Shown one piece after another: positions 32,334-40,157 of a stretch of 64,000 bases of DNA. Position numbers and translations under genes: made by a program. The notes beneath the pieces were generated by a model. It was not told where the DNA came from, searched no databases, and worked only from the letters and a program-made list of their open reading frames with translations. The stretch is taken from positions 25,813-89,812 of the forward strand of contig NZ_VWSG01000011.1 in NCBI RefSeq assembly GCF_008629655.1, in the 5' to 3' direction. Position 1 is the stretch's first letter, and the number at the start of each line of letters is the position of its first letter. Source of the stretch: Paenimyroides baculatum. Lineage in GTDB: Bacteria; Bacteroidota; Bacteroidia; Flavobacteriales; Flavobacteriaceae.

Positions 32334-35279
32334 ATGTCAAAAGCAGTAGTACGGAATATAAACATTAACATTAACGGCAAAGAAGTCGTTAACAGTTTAA
32401 ACGGTATCACCAAAGGTTTACGGGAAACGAATCGTGATTTACGCAACCTTAATAAATCTGATGCTGATTATACCGAACAATTAAAAAAACATCAAGATCG
32501 AATAGTCGAACTTAAAGCGAAGCAAAAAGAATTTACAGCGGAAATATACAGTACAAGTAAAGCTTTAAAAGACAGTAAAAAAGATTTAGATGCAGGTGCT
32601 TTTTCTTACCAAAATTTTGTTAATGCTTTAACAAGTGGTGATATACAAGGCGTAAAAGAAGAATATGAATTATTAAGAAACGGTATATCAAATGTTACAA
32701 AGCAATTACTTGCTTTTATTGCCACACCAATAGGTGCGGCTTTAACATTGCTTACAGGTATAGTTGTAGTTACAAAGTACTGGTACGATTACAATGTTGA
32801 AATGGAAAAGGCTACTAGGTTAATGCAGCAATTTACCAGTTTAACAGGTGAAGCTTTAGAAATGGCAACGGTTCGCACCAAGGCTTTTGCAGAAGTAGCT
32901 AACGAGGATTTGAAAAAGGTTGCAAATACTGTTAATGCTGTAGCAAAAGCTTACAAAATTGATTATTTATCGGCTTTAGAGTTAGTAGAAAATGGATACG
33001 TTCGTGGTGGTAAAGCTGCAGATGATTTTTTTGATAACGCTAGTGAATATGTTGTACATTTTAAAAACGCTGGTTATACTGCAAAAGAATTCTTTTCCAT
33101 TTTAGAAGAAGGTGCTAAATCGGGTACCTATAAAGATAAGTTGGTAGATACCATTAAGGAAATGGATATTCGTTTAAAGGAAATGACTAAATCCGCTTCC
33201 GATGCATTAACTGCTGCTTTTGGTTCGGGTTTTACAACAAAATTGGCAAACGGTGTAAAAACTGGTACAATATCTACAAAAGAAGCTTTAATTCTGATAA
33301 ATAAGGAAGCCGATAAGGTTGGATTGAATTTTCAGCAGAAACAGCAATTGGTTGCGGATGTTTTTGGATCAATGGGTGAAGATGCGGGTGGTTTTGAAGC
33401 TGTAATAAAAGCTATAAACGATGGTTTGGAAAAAACCGATCGAAAGTTAACGGATGTAGAAGCCGCACAACTACGTGTAATTAAAGCTACCGAAGAATTA
33501 GATATCCAAATATCAAAGCTTTTTAATACTACTGGCGGCGGATTTGAAACTTTAATTGCCGATACAAAAGTTTGGGTTTTAAACTGGCTAGCAAAAATGG
33601 TTCGTGGTTTCCATAACCTAACAATTTTAGCAGGTGCTTTCAATGGCACCGTAGCAACTATTATTATTACCATTCAAGAAGCTAGTAAAGCATTTTTGGG
33701 GTTTAGTGAAGTTGGTAAAAAAGCATGGGATTTAGATTTCGGCGGTGCGGCTGATGCTTTTAAAAAACATTTTAACAATGTAAGTAATATTATTAAAGCC
33801 GGTAAGGAAACAGTAAAACAAGTATTAAGTGAAGCTGGTAAAGAAATTCAATCAAACTATTATACTGGTACAATCAACGGTTGGGGAAGTGATGACTTTG
33901 GAAATGAAGACGGTAAAGGTAATGGCGGTAAAGGAGGTAACAAAGTAGATAAAAAAGCAGAAGAAAAAGCCAAGCGTGAGCGTGAGAAAGCAATTGAAGC
34001 CGAAAAGAAAAAGCACGAAGCATTAAAAGCACTATTCGATAAAGCTGAAGAAGAAATCGATGAGATTTTAAGACAAAGTTTAGAACAACGAGAACTTTTA
34101 AGATTAAAAGGTTTAGAACGTGAAGAAGCAGCTATTACAAATAAGTATGCCAATGAAATAAAAAAACAGCAGGAAAACATTGCAGCAATGAAGGCTGTTG
34201 ATGTCAAGAAAACTGCCGAAGAAATTGCAAAAATTCAGGCGCATACTGATCGATTAAAAGAATTAGAAGCCACCCGCGATGCTGAATTAGAAGCTGCCCG
34301 TGCTCAGCGTTCGGAAGAATATCGTTTACAGGCCGAAGAATTGGCTGAAGAAAATCGAATTTCAAAAGAAGAACAGGAATACGAGCGTAGAGCCGAAGCA
34401 GCGACAACCGAAGAAGAACGTCAATTTATCTTATTAGAAAAAGCGCGTGAAATATCATTGCTAGAAATTGATATTGAGCGTGAAAAGGAACTGGCAAAAG
34501 TAGAAGCGGTTGAAGGTGCAGAAGAATTAAAAAATCAGATCCGCCAAAAATATGCATACCAGGAACAAAAAGTTCGTGCCGATTTTGACAAAGCCGAAAG
34601 AACTTTACGTTCTAACCAGGTTGATTGGACGCGCTTAACGGAAGAACAAAAACTAAATTCCGTAAAAGGAGCATTAAACAGTGCGGCCGAAGCTTTTAAT
34701 GAAGGTTCGGGTGCGTGGAAAGCTACCAAGATTGCAGAAACCGTAATTACAACCTATCAATCTGCTACCAATGCTTTTAACTCACTTTCGGGAATTCCAA
34801 TTGTTGGTCCTGCGTTGGGTGCAGCTGCTGCTGCTTTAGCTGTTGTTTCTGGTATTAAAAATGTTCAGAAAATCAGTAGTACGCCATTACAGAAAATGCC
34901 AACACATTATCATGGTGGACCTACTGGAAACAAGGGCATAGGTATGAGTGATGAATATGGCCAGTTAACAGGTATGGTACACGCAAATGAGTGGGTTGCG
35001 CCTGCATTTATGGCTCAAAGCCCCCGTTATGCGCCAATAATTGACTGGTTAGACAATGAACGCCAAATGCAGTTAAACGGTGTTTCGGGTTCAGTCGCCA
35101 ATCCGTTTTTTGATAATCCTGTTTTTTCAATGTTGACAGGGACTTTAATGCAGCTAAACGGAAATTTAGAAAACGGTATTGTTGCTAAAAGCTTCTTTGG
35201 TTATGAAGAATTGGAAAAAATGGACAAACTTCTAAAGGAACTACAACAAACAAAAAATAACGCAATAATTTCAGAATAA
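32334..35279 (+). CDS. Tail tape measure protein
   Basis: A 981-residue protein that sets tail length and is ejected with the DNA. It has long helical and coiled-coil stretches (for example 45-110 and about 540-780, rich in Glu/Lys/Ala), a hydrophobic segment near residue 130-150 (LLAFIATPIGAALTLLTGIVVV) and another near 820-845 (IPIVGPALGAAAAALAVVSGI), the usual tape measure layout. It is the largest gene of the tail unit and is followed by two distal-tail genes. Confidence 0.85.
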   Translation: MSKAVVRNINININGKEVVNSLNGITKGLRETNRDLRNLNKSDADYTEQLKKHQDRIVELKAKQKEFTAEIYSTSKALKDSKKDLDAGAFSYQNFVNALTSGDIQGVKEEYELLRNGISNVTKQLLAFIATPIGAALTLLTGIVVVTKYWYDYNVEMEKATRLMQQFTSLTGEALEMATVRTKAFAEVANEDLKKVANTVNAVAKAYKIDYLSALELVENGYVRGGKAADDFFDNASEYVVHFKNAGYTAKEFFSILEEGAKSGTYKDKLVDTIKEMDIRLKEMTKSASDALTAAFGSGFTTKLANGVKTGTISTKEALILINKEADKVGLNFQQKQQLVADVFGSMGEDAGGFEAVIKAINDGLEKTDRKLTDVEAAQLRVIKATEELDIQISKLFNTTGGGFETLIADTKVWVLNWLAKMVRGFHNLTILAGAFNGTVATIIITIQEASKAFLGFSEVGKKAWDLDFGGAADAFKKHFNNVSNIIKAGKETVKQVLSEAGKEIQSNYYTGTINGWGSDDFGNEDGKGNGGKGGNKVDKKAEEKAKREREKAIEAEKKKHEALKALFDKAEEEIDEILRQSLEQRELLRLKGLEREEAAITNKYANEIKKQQENIAAMKAVDVKKTAEEIAKIQAHTDRLKELEATRDAELEAARAQRSEEYRLQAEELAEENRISKEEQEYERRAEAATTEEERQFILLEKAREISLLEIDIEREKELAKVEAVEGAEELKNQIRQKYAYQEQKVRADFDKAERTLRSNQVDWTRLTEEQKLNSVKGALNSAAEAFNEGSGAWKATKIAETVITTYQSATNAFNSLSGIPIVGPALGAAAAALAVVSGIKNVQKISSTPLQKMPTHYHGGPTGNKGIGMSDEYGQLTGMVHANEWVAPAFMAQSPRYAPIIDWLDNERQMQLNGVSGSVANPFFDNPVFSMLTGTLMQLNGNLENGIVAKSFFGYEELEKMDKLLKELQQTKNNAIISE

Positions 35280-35280
35280 T

Positions 35281-36312
35281 ATGCCTACGATAACAGCCCC
35301 AACACAAAACCGTGTTTTAAACGATGCCAACATCACCGAAATTATAGTTGAAGATACAACCGTTTACAGCCATTATCAGGCAAATATCTTTATAGATAAT
35401 GAATTATTTGATAGCGTTGTAATGCCCAAAATAAGCAATCAACAAATGGTACTTACTTTTGAAAATTTACTGTTAAAATATATTTCATTGTCAGAAGTTC
35501 AAAATGTATTTATTCAAAGATTTGCATTAATAAGAGATTTAAAAATTACAATTGCACGTTATGCTGTTGGTAGTTCTATAGGGTTCATTCAGTATACGTT
35601 GAACTACAAATTAAAATACAGTGTTTTGCCAACGGTAGAAAAATACGAAGACAAACAATTGGCGTGGATTGCGGTTGATGCCGATGTTTTATTAGTACAG
35701 CCTAATACCACTATACAACTACCTTTTTTTATTAACGATCCAGATTTAATAATAACCGCCGAAGCTGTAAAGGAAAATGGTACGGTTATAACATCACAAG
35801 CAACAACAGGATCTATTTCTGCAACAAAAACATTGCTGCTTACTTTACCTGTTAATGTTCCCGATGATGTTGATGCTTATTTTTTTAGAATTAAAGCATA
35901 CAACTTTGTAATTGAGAAAAAAATACGTGTGGTTAGAAATGGTTTTTACAAGCCAAAAAGAATCCGTTTTTACAACCGTTTCGGGATGCCTGTTCTGGTA
36001 GAACTGTTTGGTAAATTGTCTACGAAAGATGAGCAAACATATTTTAAGTACCAAAACGAAATGGGTTATTACAACACCGCCGAAATTCAAACAGATACGC
36101 AGGTATCAATCGATACCGGACATCTGTTAGATAGCGAAAATGCAATTGTAAACCAGATTGCATCATCTTTAAAAGTGGAAATCGAAATTAATGGTGTTTT
36201 TATTCCGTGCGTTGCTACGTTGAAAACAATACCTGTTATTAATGAAAACGAATTTATAAACAGTGCCGTGCTGACTTTTGAATTTAATAAATCACCAAAA
36301 ATTAAAAACTAA
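35281..36312 (+). CDS. Distal tail-like protein (343 aa)
   Basis: A beta-rich 343-residue protein directly behind the tape measure gene (1 nt gap), where the distal tail protein is encoded in siphoviruses. The last base of its stop codon is the A of the next ATG. No motif recognised; assignment from synteny. Confidence 0.55.
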   Translation: MPTITAPTQNRVLNDANITEIIVEDTTVYSHYQANIFIDNELFDSVVMPKISNQQMVLTFENLLLKYISLSEVQNVFIQRFALIRDLKITIARYAVGSSIGFIQYTLNYKLKYSVLPTVEKYEDKQLAWIAVDADVLLVQPNTTIQLPFFINDPDLIITAEAVKENGTVITSQATTGSISATKTLLLTLPVNVPDDVDAYFFRIKAYNFVIEKKIRVVRNGFYKPKRIRFYNRFGMPVLVELFGKLSTKDEQTYFKYQNEMGYYNTAEIQTDTQVSIDTGHLLDSENAIVNQIASSLKVEIEINGVFIPCVATLKTIPVINENEFINSAVLTFEFNKSPKIKN

Positions 36313-38207
36313 TGATCAAGATTTTTAAAGCAGGTGTTGAAATCGAAGTGTATAAAGAAACGCTTACAATCAACCGTGATAATAAGTTTTTAGATAACGA
36401 TTTTAAAATTCAGGCAAACAGCTACCCTTTTATGATCGTTGAAAATGAAAGTGCACGAAAAGCGTTAGGTTCTCGTTTACCAACATCTACATTTCGGGAC
36501 ACTTTTCACAAAGTACAGGTTTTAACACCAGAAGGAACCTTTGAGGGTGAATTGCAAATTTTGGGTTACTTAAAAAATGCTCGTAAATGCAATCTACGAT
36601 TTTATTCGCCTATCTATAATTTAAGAGATAAGAAGATATCTGAATTTTTACCTGAAAGGGTTAATACCGTTCTAGGAACGTCAAATCCACCGACCTACAA
36701 TTACGAAGAAAAACGTACAACCTTAATACCTTTGATGCACATTGACAAATGGAAAACGTATGCTGCAAATCAATTAAAAAAAGGGTTTCCGGAAGTGTTG
36801 TTTAATTTTCCTGATTATTCTTTTCCCAATAAATTTGGAGAAGATTTAAAAGAAGATGACGATTGGTTTAAATTTCGCGGTGGTATAAACCGTGTTTACT
36901 ATGATGGCGGTGTTCGATACATGACGGTAAACAGCTATTACACTTTTGGCGGTGAACTGCATTACGATAACCACACAGTAAACAGCCCGCAGGTATACTT
37001 ACTTGCACCATTAAAACGAGCTGTTGAAAGTTTAGGGTATAAGGTAAAAGGCAATTTTTACGAAAACGATTTTATAAAACGTTTACTTTTTTACAGTGAA
37101 AACAATAATTTGTGCGAAATTGAACTGAATTCACTGAAAATGAACATTCCTTACATTGCAGGTGGTTGGCAAATGCTTGGTATAGGTATGAGTTTAAAGC
37201 AGATCCTTTTTCAATTGCCAGTTGGTAGGCGTTATAAAGTAGAAATAGAGTTAAAAAACCTTTCAACAATTCCTGTAAAAGCACAGGTTAATGTTGCTGG
37301 TGTTGGCGGTAATGTTGAAGTGCAGATATTTGAAAACCCGCCGTTAAACGAAATTGAAACATACAGTGCAGAATTTGTACCGCCTTATACGGGTACAACT
37401 GACGCCAATGTTGCCATTACATTTATAAAACAAAGTTGGATTAATTCCGAAACAATACAGTTTAATTCAATTAAAATTTCAGAAATAGCCGAAGAAAAAG
37501 GCTATTTAACGCACCCGATTATAAATCTACAGCGTTACGTACCTGAATGGTCTTTTATCGATTACATAAATGAGTTAAAGAAATTGTTTAATCTTCAGAT
37601 CACACCGAACGATCACGATAAAACTATTTCGTTTGATTTTTTCAATGATAAATTTGTTCAGAAAACAGGGGTTAAAATTGATTCTGTTTACATTGATGAA
37701 TTTGAAACACACGAATTCGATTCTTTAATGTTGAAATATGATAATGAAGAAGATGATAATGTTTTTGTTACAAAAAGCAATATCACAGTAGCCAAAAACA
37801 AACTGCAAGAACATACCAAAGAAGTTACGAGTAAATTTAAATTTATGCCGGTAACATCTAACGGTTTGATTTTGACCGAAGCAATTGAAGATAAAGGTGG
37901 TGTAGGTTTGGTTATTTACAATCATTCAAATGCAACAACATCGGCACCTGCGCAAAATTACCAAGGTTATGATTTGACTTTGAAAAACATATACGAAAGA
38001 AACTATCAGCTGTCCTTTAGAAATTATCTTTCAAGCGGTGTTTTTCCTGCGGATGCTTTTTTATCAAACAAACAAATCAAGGATATCACGACAGAAGATT
38101 TTGTTTTTATAGACAACAAACGTTATTATGTAAATACCATGAGTTATAAAGAAACGCCTAACGGAAGCTACCAGACAAAATTCGAACTGTTACTTATGAT
38201 GTATTAA
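36312..38207 (+). CDS. Tail tip / baseplate-hub-like protein (631 aa)
   Basis: A 631-residue beta-rich protein, the last gene of the tail unit. The start (MIKIFKAGVEIEVYKETLTI) and size fit the tail-associated hub protein next to the distal tail protein in Bacteroidota siphoviruses. Its TAA is followed by the terminator shared with the integrase gene. Confidence 0.55.
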   Translation: MIKIFKAGVEIEVYKETLTINRDNKFLDNDFKIQANSYPFMIVENESARKALGSRLPTSTFRDTFHKVQVLTPEGTFEGELQILGYLKNARKCNLRFYSPIYNLRDKKISEFLPERVNTVLGTSNPPTYNYEEKRTTLIPLMHIDKWKTYAANQLKKGFPEVLFNFPDYSFPNKFGEDLKEDDDWFKFRGGINRVYYDGGVRYMTVNSYYTFGGELHYDNHTVNSPQVYLLAPLKRAVESLGYKVKGNFYENDFIKRLLFYSENNNLCEIELNSLKMNIPYIAGGWQMLGIGMSLKQILFQLPVGRRYKVEIELKNLSTIPVKAQVNVAGVGGNVEVQIFENPPLNEIETYSAEFVPPYTGTTDANVAITFIKQSWINSETIQFNSIKISEIAEEKGYLTHPIINLQRYVPEWSFIDYINELKKLFNLQITPNDHDKTISFDFFNDKFVQKTGVKIDSVYIDEFETHEFDSLMLKYDNEEDDNVFVTKSNITVAKNKLQEHTKEVTSKFKFMPVTSNGLILTEAIEDKGGVGLVIYNHSNATTSAPAQNYQGYDLTLKNIYERNYQLSFRNYLSSGVFPADAFLSNKQIKDITTEDFVFIDNKRYYVNTMSYKETPNGSYQTKFELLLMMY

Positions 38208-38209
38208 AA

Positions 38210-38231
38210 AAACCGACTTAATTGTCGGTTT
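38210..38231. terminator. Bidirectional terminator between tail and integrase genes
   Basis: AAACCGAC (38210-38217) pairs with GTCGGTTT (38224-38231) around TTAATT, with A-rich sequence on the left and T-rich on the right, so it can work both ways. The stop codon of the integrase gene lies in the loop. Confidence 0.8.
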
Positions 38232-39468
38232 CTTCTTTAGTTTTTGGTTTAAAAATATTATCCAATAAAAATATTTCTTCGTTTAGATCTTCTTCAACAA
38301 TATGTACGTATCCCATTGTTTCCCGAATAGAAGAATGCCCCATTAAATGTTGTAATACTTCAACCCTGCCATTTTGTTTTAAAAAATTGGTAGCGAAACT
38401 ATGGCGTGCCATGTGAAAATGTATTTGTTTTGGTATTTTACACATTATAGCAATTTCTTTCAACTTTCTGTTTATAGTTTGATCTGGGTAATGTGCCTTA
38501 AATAAAAACCCGTGGTCTAATATTATTTTGGCGGTTTCTGAAAGTTTGATTTTGTGAATTTTCTTTGTTTTTTTTGCTGTAAATTTTACCAAAAAACCTT
38601 CAATAATATTTAAATCTGATAATGATTGAATATCTGAAATCCGAAGACCTGTAAGGCATGAAAAAAGAAATTTGGCTAAAATTATCCTATATATTTCGGT
38701 GATATACTCACTGTTGTAGAAGTTCCATAAGTTTATTATTTCATCATCATTTAGATAGCCGATTTCGGCTTTTACTTTTTTATGTGGAATGTCACAGAAT
38801 TTAATAGGAACGGAAATCCCTTCCATTTGTGCGCGTTTAATATATTTTCGGAGGTATTTAGTAATATTGAAAATTGTGTTTTGACAGTTGCCGCGTTTTG
38901 ATTTCATAAAATAAAGCAATTCATTTATTAGATTTATAGATAAATCTTTAAAAAGAATTATATTTTTAAAACCCTTAACTTTTGCTAATATCCCTTTTGA
39001 TAGGCGTGTAGTACTTGCTGCTAAATGTTTACTGTCAATTTCAATTTGTTCTTCCCAGTATTTTATAAAATCCAATCGGGAAGAAGGATTTTGCAATTCG
39101 TTTTGAAGAATATCTAACGTTAAGTTTGTATCGCTTAAACGATACAAAATTTCAATCTGTACAACATCAGAAATCGTTTTTTCAATTATAAGATTTAAGT
39201 CTTTACTTCCTTTAAAAGATTTTTTTACACGTCTGTTTACGCTATCAAAAGCACTTTTCGGAATATAAAGGTCTAAATTGATTCGCTTTCTTTCTCCGTT
39301 TAAAAATAGTTGTAGATAAAGTGCCGATGTTTCATCGTTTTTCACATAGTCGTGAATAATCACTTTATATGTCAACTTCCCATTTGCTTTTGTTGGTATG
39401 TTTTTTGGGAAGTGAATAGGGGGTATATCAGTTTTTTTAGACATTGTTTTTTTTAAAGGGAAACCCAT
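38218..39468 (-). CDS. int: Tyrosine recombinase, phage integrase
   Basis: A 416-residue integrase that inserts and excises the prophage. The C-terminal catalytic domain shows R276 (TGLRISD), H352 and R355 (HFHMARHSF), H378 (LMGHSS) and nucleophile Y387 (GYVHI). The N-terminal part is an Arm/SAM-like DNA-binding region as in Bacteroides-type integrases. The start at 39468 or at the second Met (39444) are both possible. It reads away from the tRNA-Arg gene, which marks the attachment site, and shares a terminator with the tail unit. Confidence 0.92.
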   Translation of the reverse strand: MGFPLKKTMSKKTDIPPIHFPKNIPTKANGKLTYKVIIHDYVKNDETSALYLQLFLNGERKRINLDLYIPKSAFDSVNRRVKKSFKGSKDLNLIIEKTISDVVQIEILYRLSDTNLTLDILQNELQNPSSRLDFIKYWEEQIEIDSKHLAASTTRLSKGILAKVKGFKNIILFKDLSINLINELLYFMKSKRGNCQNTIFNITKYLRKYIKRAQMEGISVPIKFCDIPHKKVKAEIGYLNDDEIINLWNFYNSEYITEIYRIILAKFLFSCLTGLRISDIQSLSDLNIIEGFLVKFTAKKTKKIHKIKLSETAKIILDHGFLFKAHYPDQTINRKLKEIAIMCKIPKQIHFHMARHSFATNFLKQNGRVEVLQHLMGHSSIRETMGYVHIVEEDLNEEIFLLDNIFKPKTKEETDN

Positions 39469-39486
39469 AAACCCTTATAGAACCTA

Positions 39487-39521
39487 ACGTTTAGATTTTT
39501 CTTTTTAAAAAATCTAAACGT
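39487..39521. promoter_or_regulatory. 14-bp perfect inverted repeat between int and tRNA-Arg
   Basis: ACGTTTAGATTTTT (39487-39500) and its exact complement (39508-39521) are separated by 7 nt. It lies 19 nt upstream of the int start and 16 nt from the tRNA 3-prime end. It may terminate tRNA transcription, regulate int, or be an arm-type recombination site. Confidence 0.55.
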
Positions 39522-39536
39522 ATATTTAGGTGTTTG

Positions 39537-39560
39537 TGTCCTCGACAGGATTCGAACCTG
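39537..39560 (-). other. Putative prophage attachment site at tRNA 3-prime end
   Basis: Integrase genes of this kind usually recombine within the 3-prime part of the neighbouring tRNA, so the core is placed over the T arm and acceptor stem. The partner copy would be at the left prophage end, outside the window, so the length is not determined. Confidence 0.4.
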
Positions 39561-39609
39561 CATCATCAGAACCGGAATCTAACATTCTATCCAATTGAAC
39601 TACGAAGAC
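39537..39609 (-). tRNA. tRNA-Arg (anticodon CCG)
   Basis: A full cloverleaf can be drawn on the minus strand: acceptor GTCTTCG with CGAGGAC, D arm GTTC/GAAT, anticodon stem TTAGA/TCTGA with loop TTCCGGT (anticodon CCG), T stem GCAGG/CCTGT with loop TTCGAAT, discriminator A. CCA is not encoded. It reads CGG codons, rare in AT-rich genomes, and is kept intact by the prophage junction. Confidence 0.95.
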
Positions 39610-39616
39610 ATTATTG

Positions 39617-40066
39617 TTATGCCGTTAATAGCTTTTTAACAATGGTAGAAATTGTCTTTCCGTCTGCAGTTCCTGCTAATTTAGTATTTGCCAAGCCCAT
39701 TACCTGCCCCATAGACTGCATTCCTGAAAAGTTTCCTTCTGCAATAATTTCTTTAATTGCTGCTTCTACATCAGCTTCTGATAATTGTGCCGGTAAAAAC
39801 TGCTCTATAACTGCTGCTTGTGCCAATTCTGGTTCAGCCAAATCGTTTCTTTGTTGTTCAAGAAAAATAGCTGCTGCATCTTTACGTTGCTTTACTAATT
39901 TCTGTAATAATTTAATTTCATCGGCTTCTGTTAATTCTGTAGCAGATCCAGATGTTTGTGCCAATAATAATTCCGATTTAATTGCTCTTAAAGATTCTAA
40001 AGCTACTTGGTCTTTCGCTTTCATTGCTTCTTTTAAAGCTGCTGTTATATTTGTTTGTAAACTCAT
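39617..40066 (-). CDS. GatB/YqeY-domain protein
   Basis: A 149-residue protein of the YqeY family, related to the tail domain of the GatB amidotransferase subunit. It has the usual pattern MSLQTNITAALKEAMKAKD at the start and a second, C-terminal helical part with MGQVMGLANTKL. The start is the Met at 40066; the longer frame to 40090 adds an unlikely leader. Function is not settled in any organism; a link to tRNA-dependent amidation is suspected. It lies between ftsZ and tRNA-Arg. Confidence 0.85.
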   Translation of the reverse strand: MSLQTNITAALKEAMKAKDQVALESLRAIKSELLLAQTSGSATELTEADEIKLLQKLVKQRKDAAAIFLEQQRNDLAEPELAQAAVIEQFLPAQLSEADVEAAIKEIIAEGNFSGMQSMGQVMGLANTKLAGTADGKTISTIVKKLLTA

Positions 40067-40102
40067 TTTTATAAATTTTAAGAGTAGCAAATATAACTAA
40101 AA

Positions 40103-40133
40103 AACCTCAAAAAGAATTGGTCTTTTTGAGGTT
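40103..40133 (-). terminator. Terminator after ftsZ
   Basis: A 13-bp perfect stem (40103-40115 with 40121-40133), followed on the minus strand by TTTTAGTT. It ends the dcw transcript. Confidence 0.8.
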
Positions 40134-40157
40134 AAGGTAAATATAAATCTAATTAAA

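Larger units (their letters stand above)
1..39537. mobile_element. Siphovirus-like prophage, right-hand part
   Basis: The stretch carries recognisable phage modules (primase-helicase, S49 protease with scaffold, terminase, portal, tape measure, tail fibres, amidase) and ends in a tyrosine recombinase next to a tRNA gene, the usual layout of a tRNA-integrated prophage. The right boundary is taken as the 3-prime end of tRNA-Arg. The left boundary is outside the window, so the element is longer than 39 kb. Every structural gene I can recognise is full length, with no obvious frameshift, so it may still be inducible. Capsid genes precede the terminase genes, and the tail module is split by the lysis and umuC-umuD-SRAP genes. 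The exact integration borders are inferred. Confidence 0.9.

Noticed and set aside
39534..40100. 188-codon plus-strand frame
   Set aside because: It reads through the tRNA and opposite to the yqeY-like gene, so it is a shadow frame.
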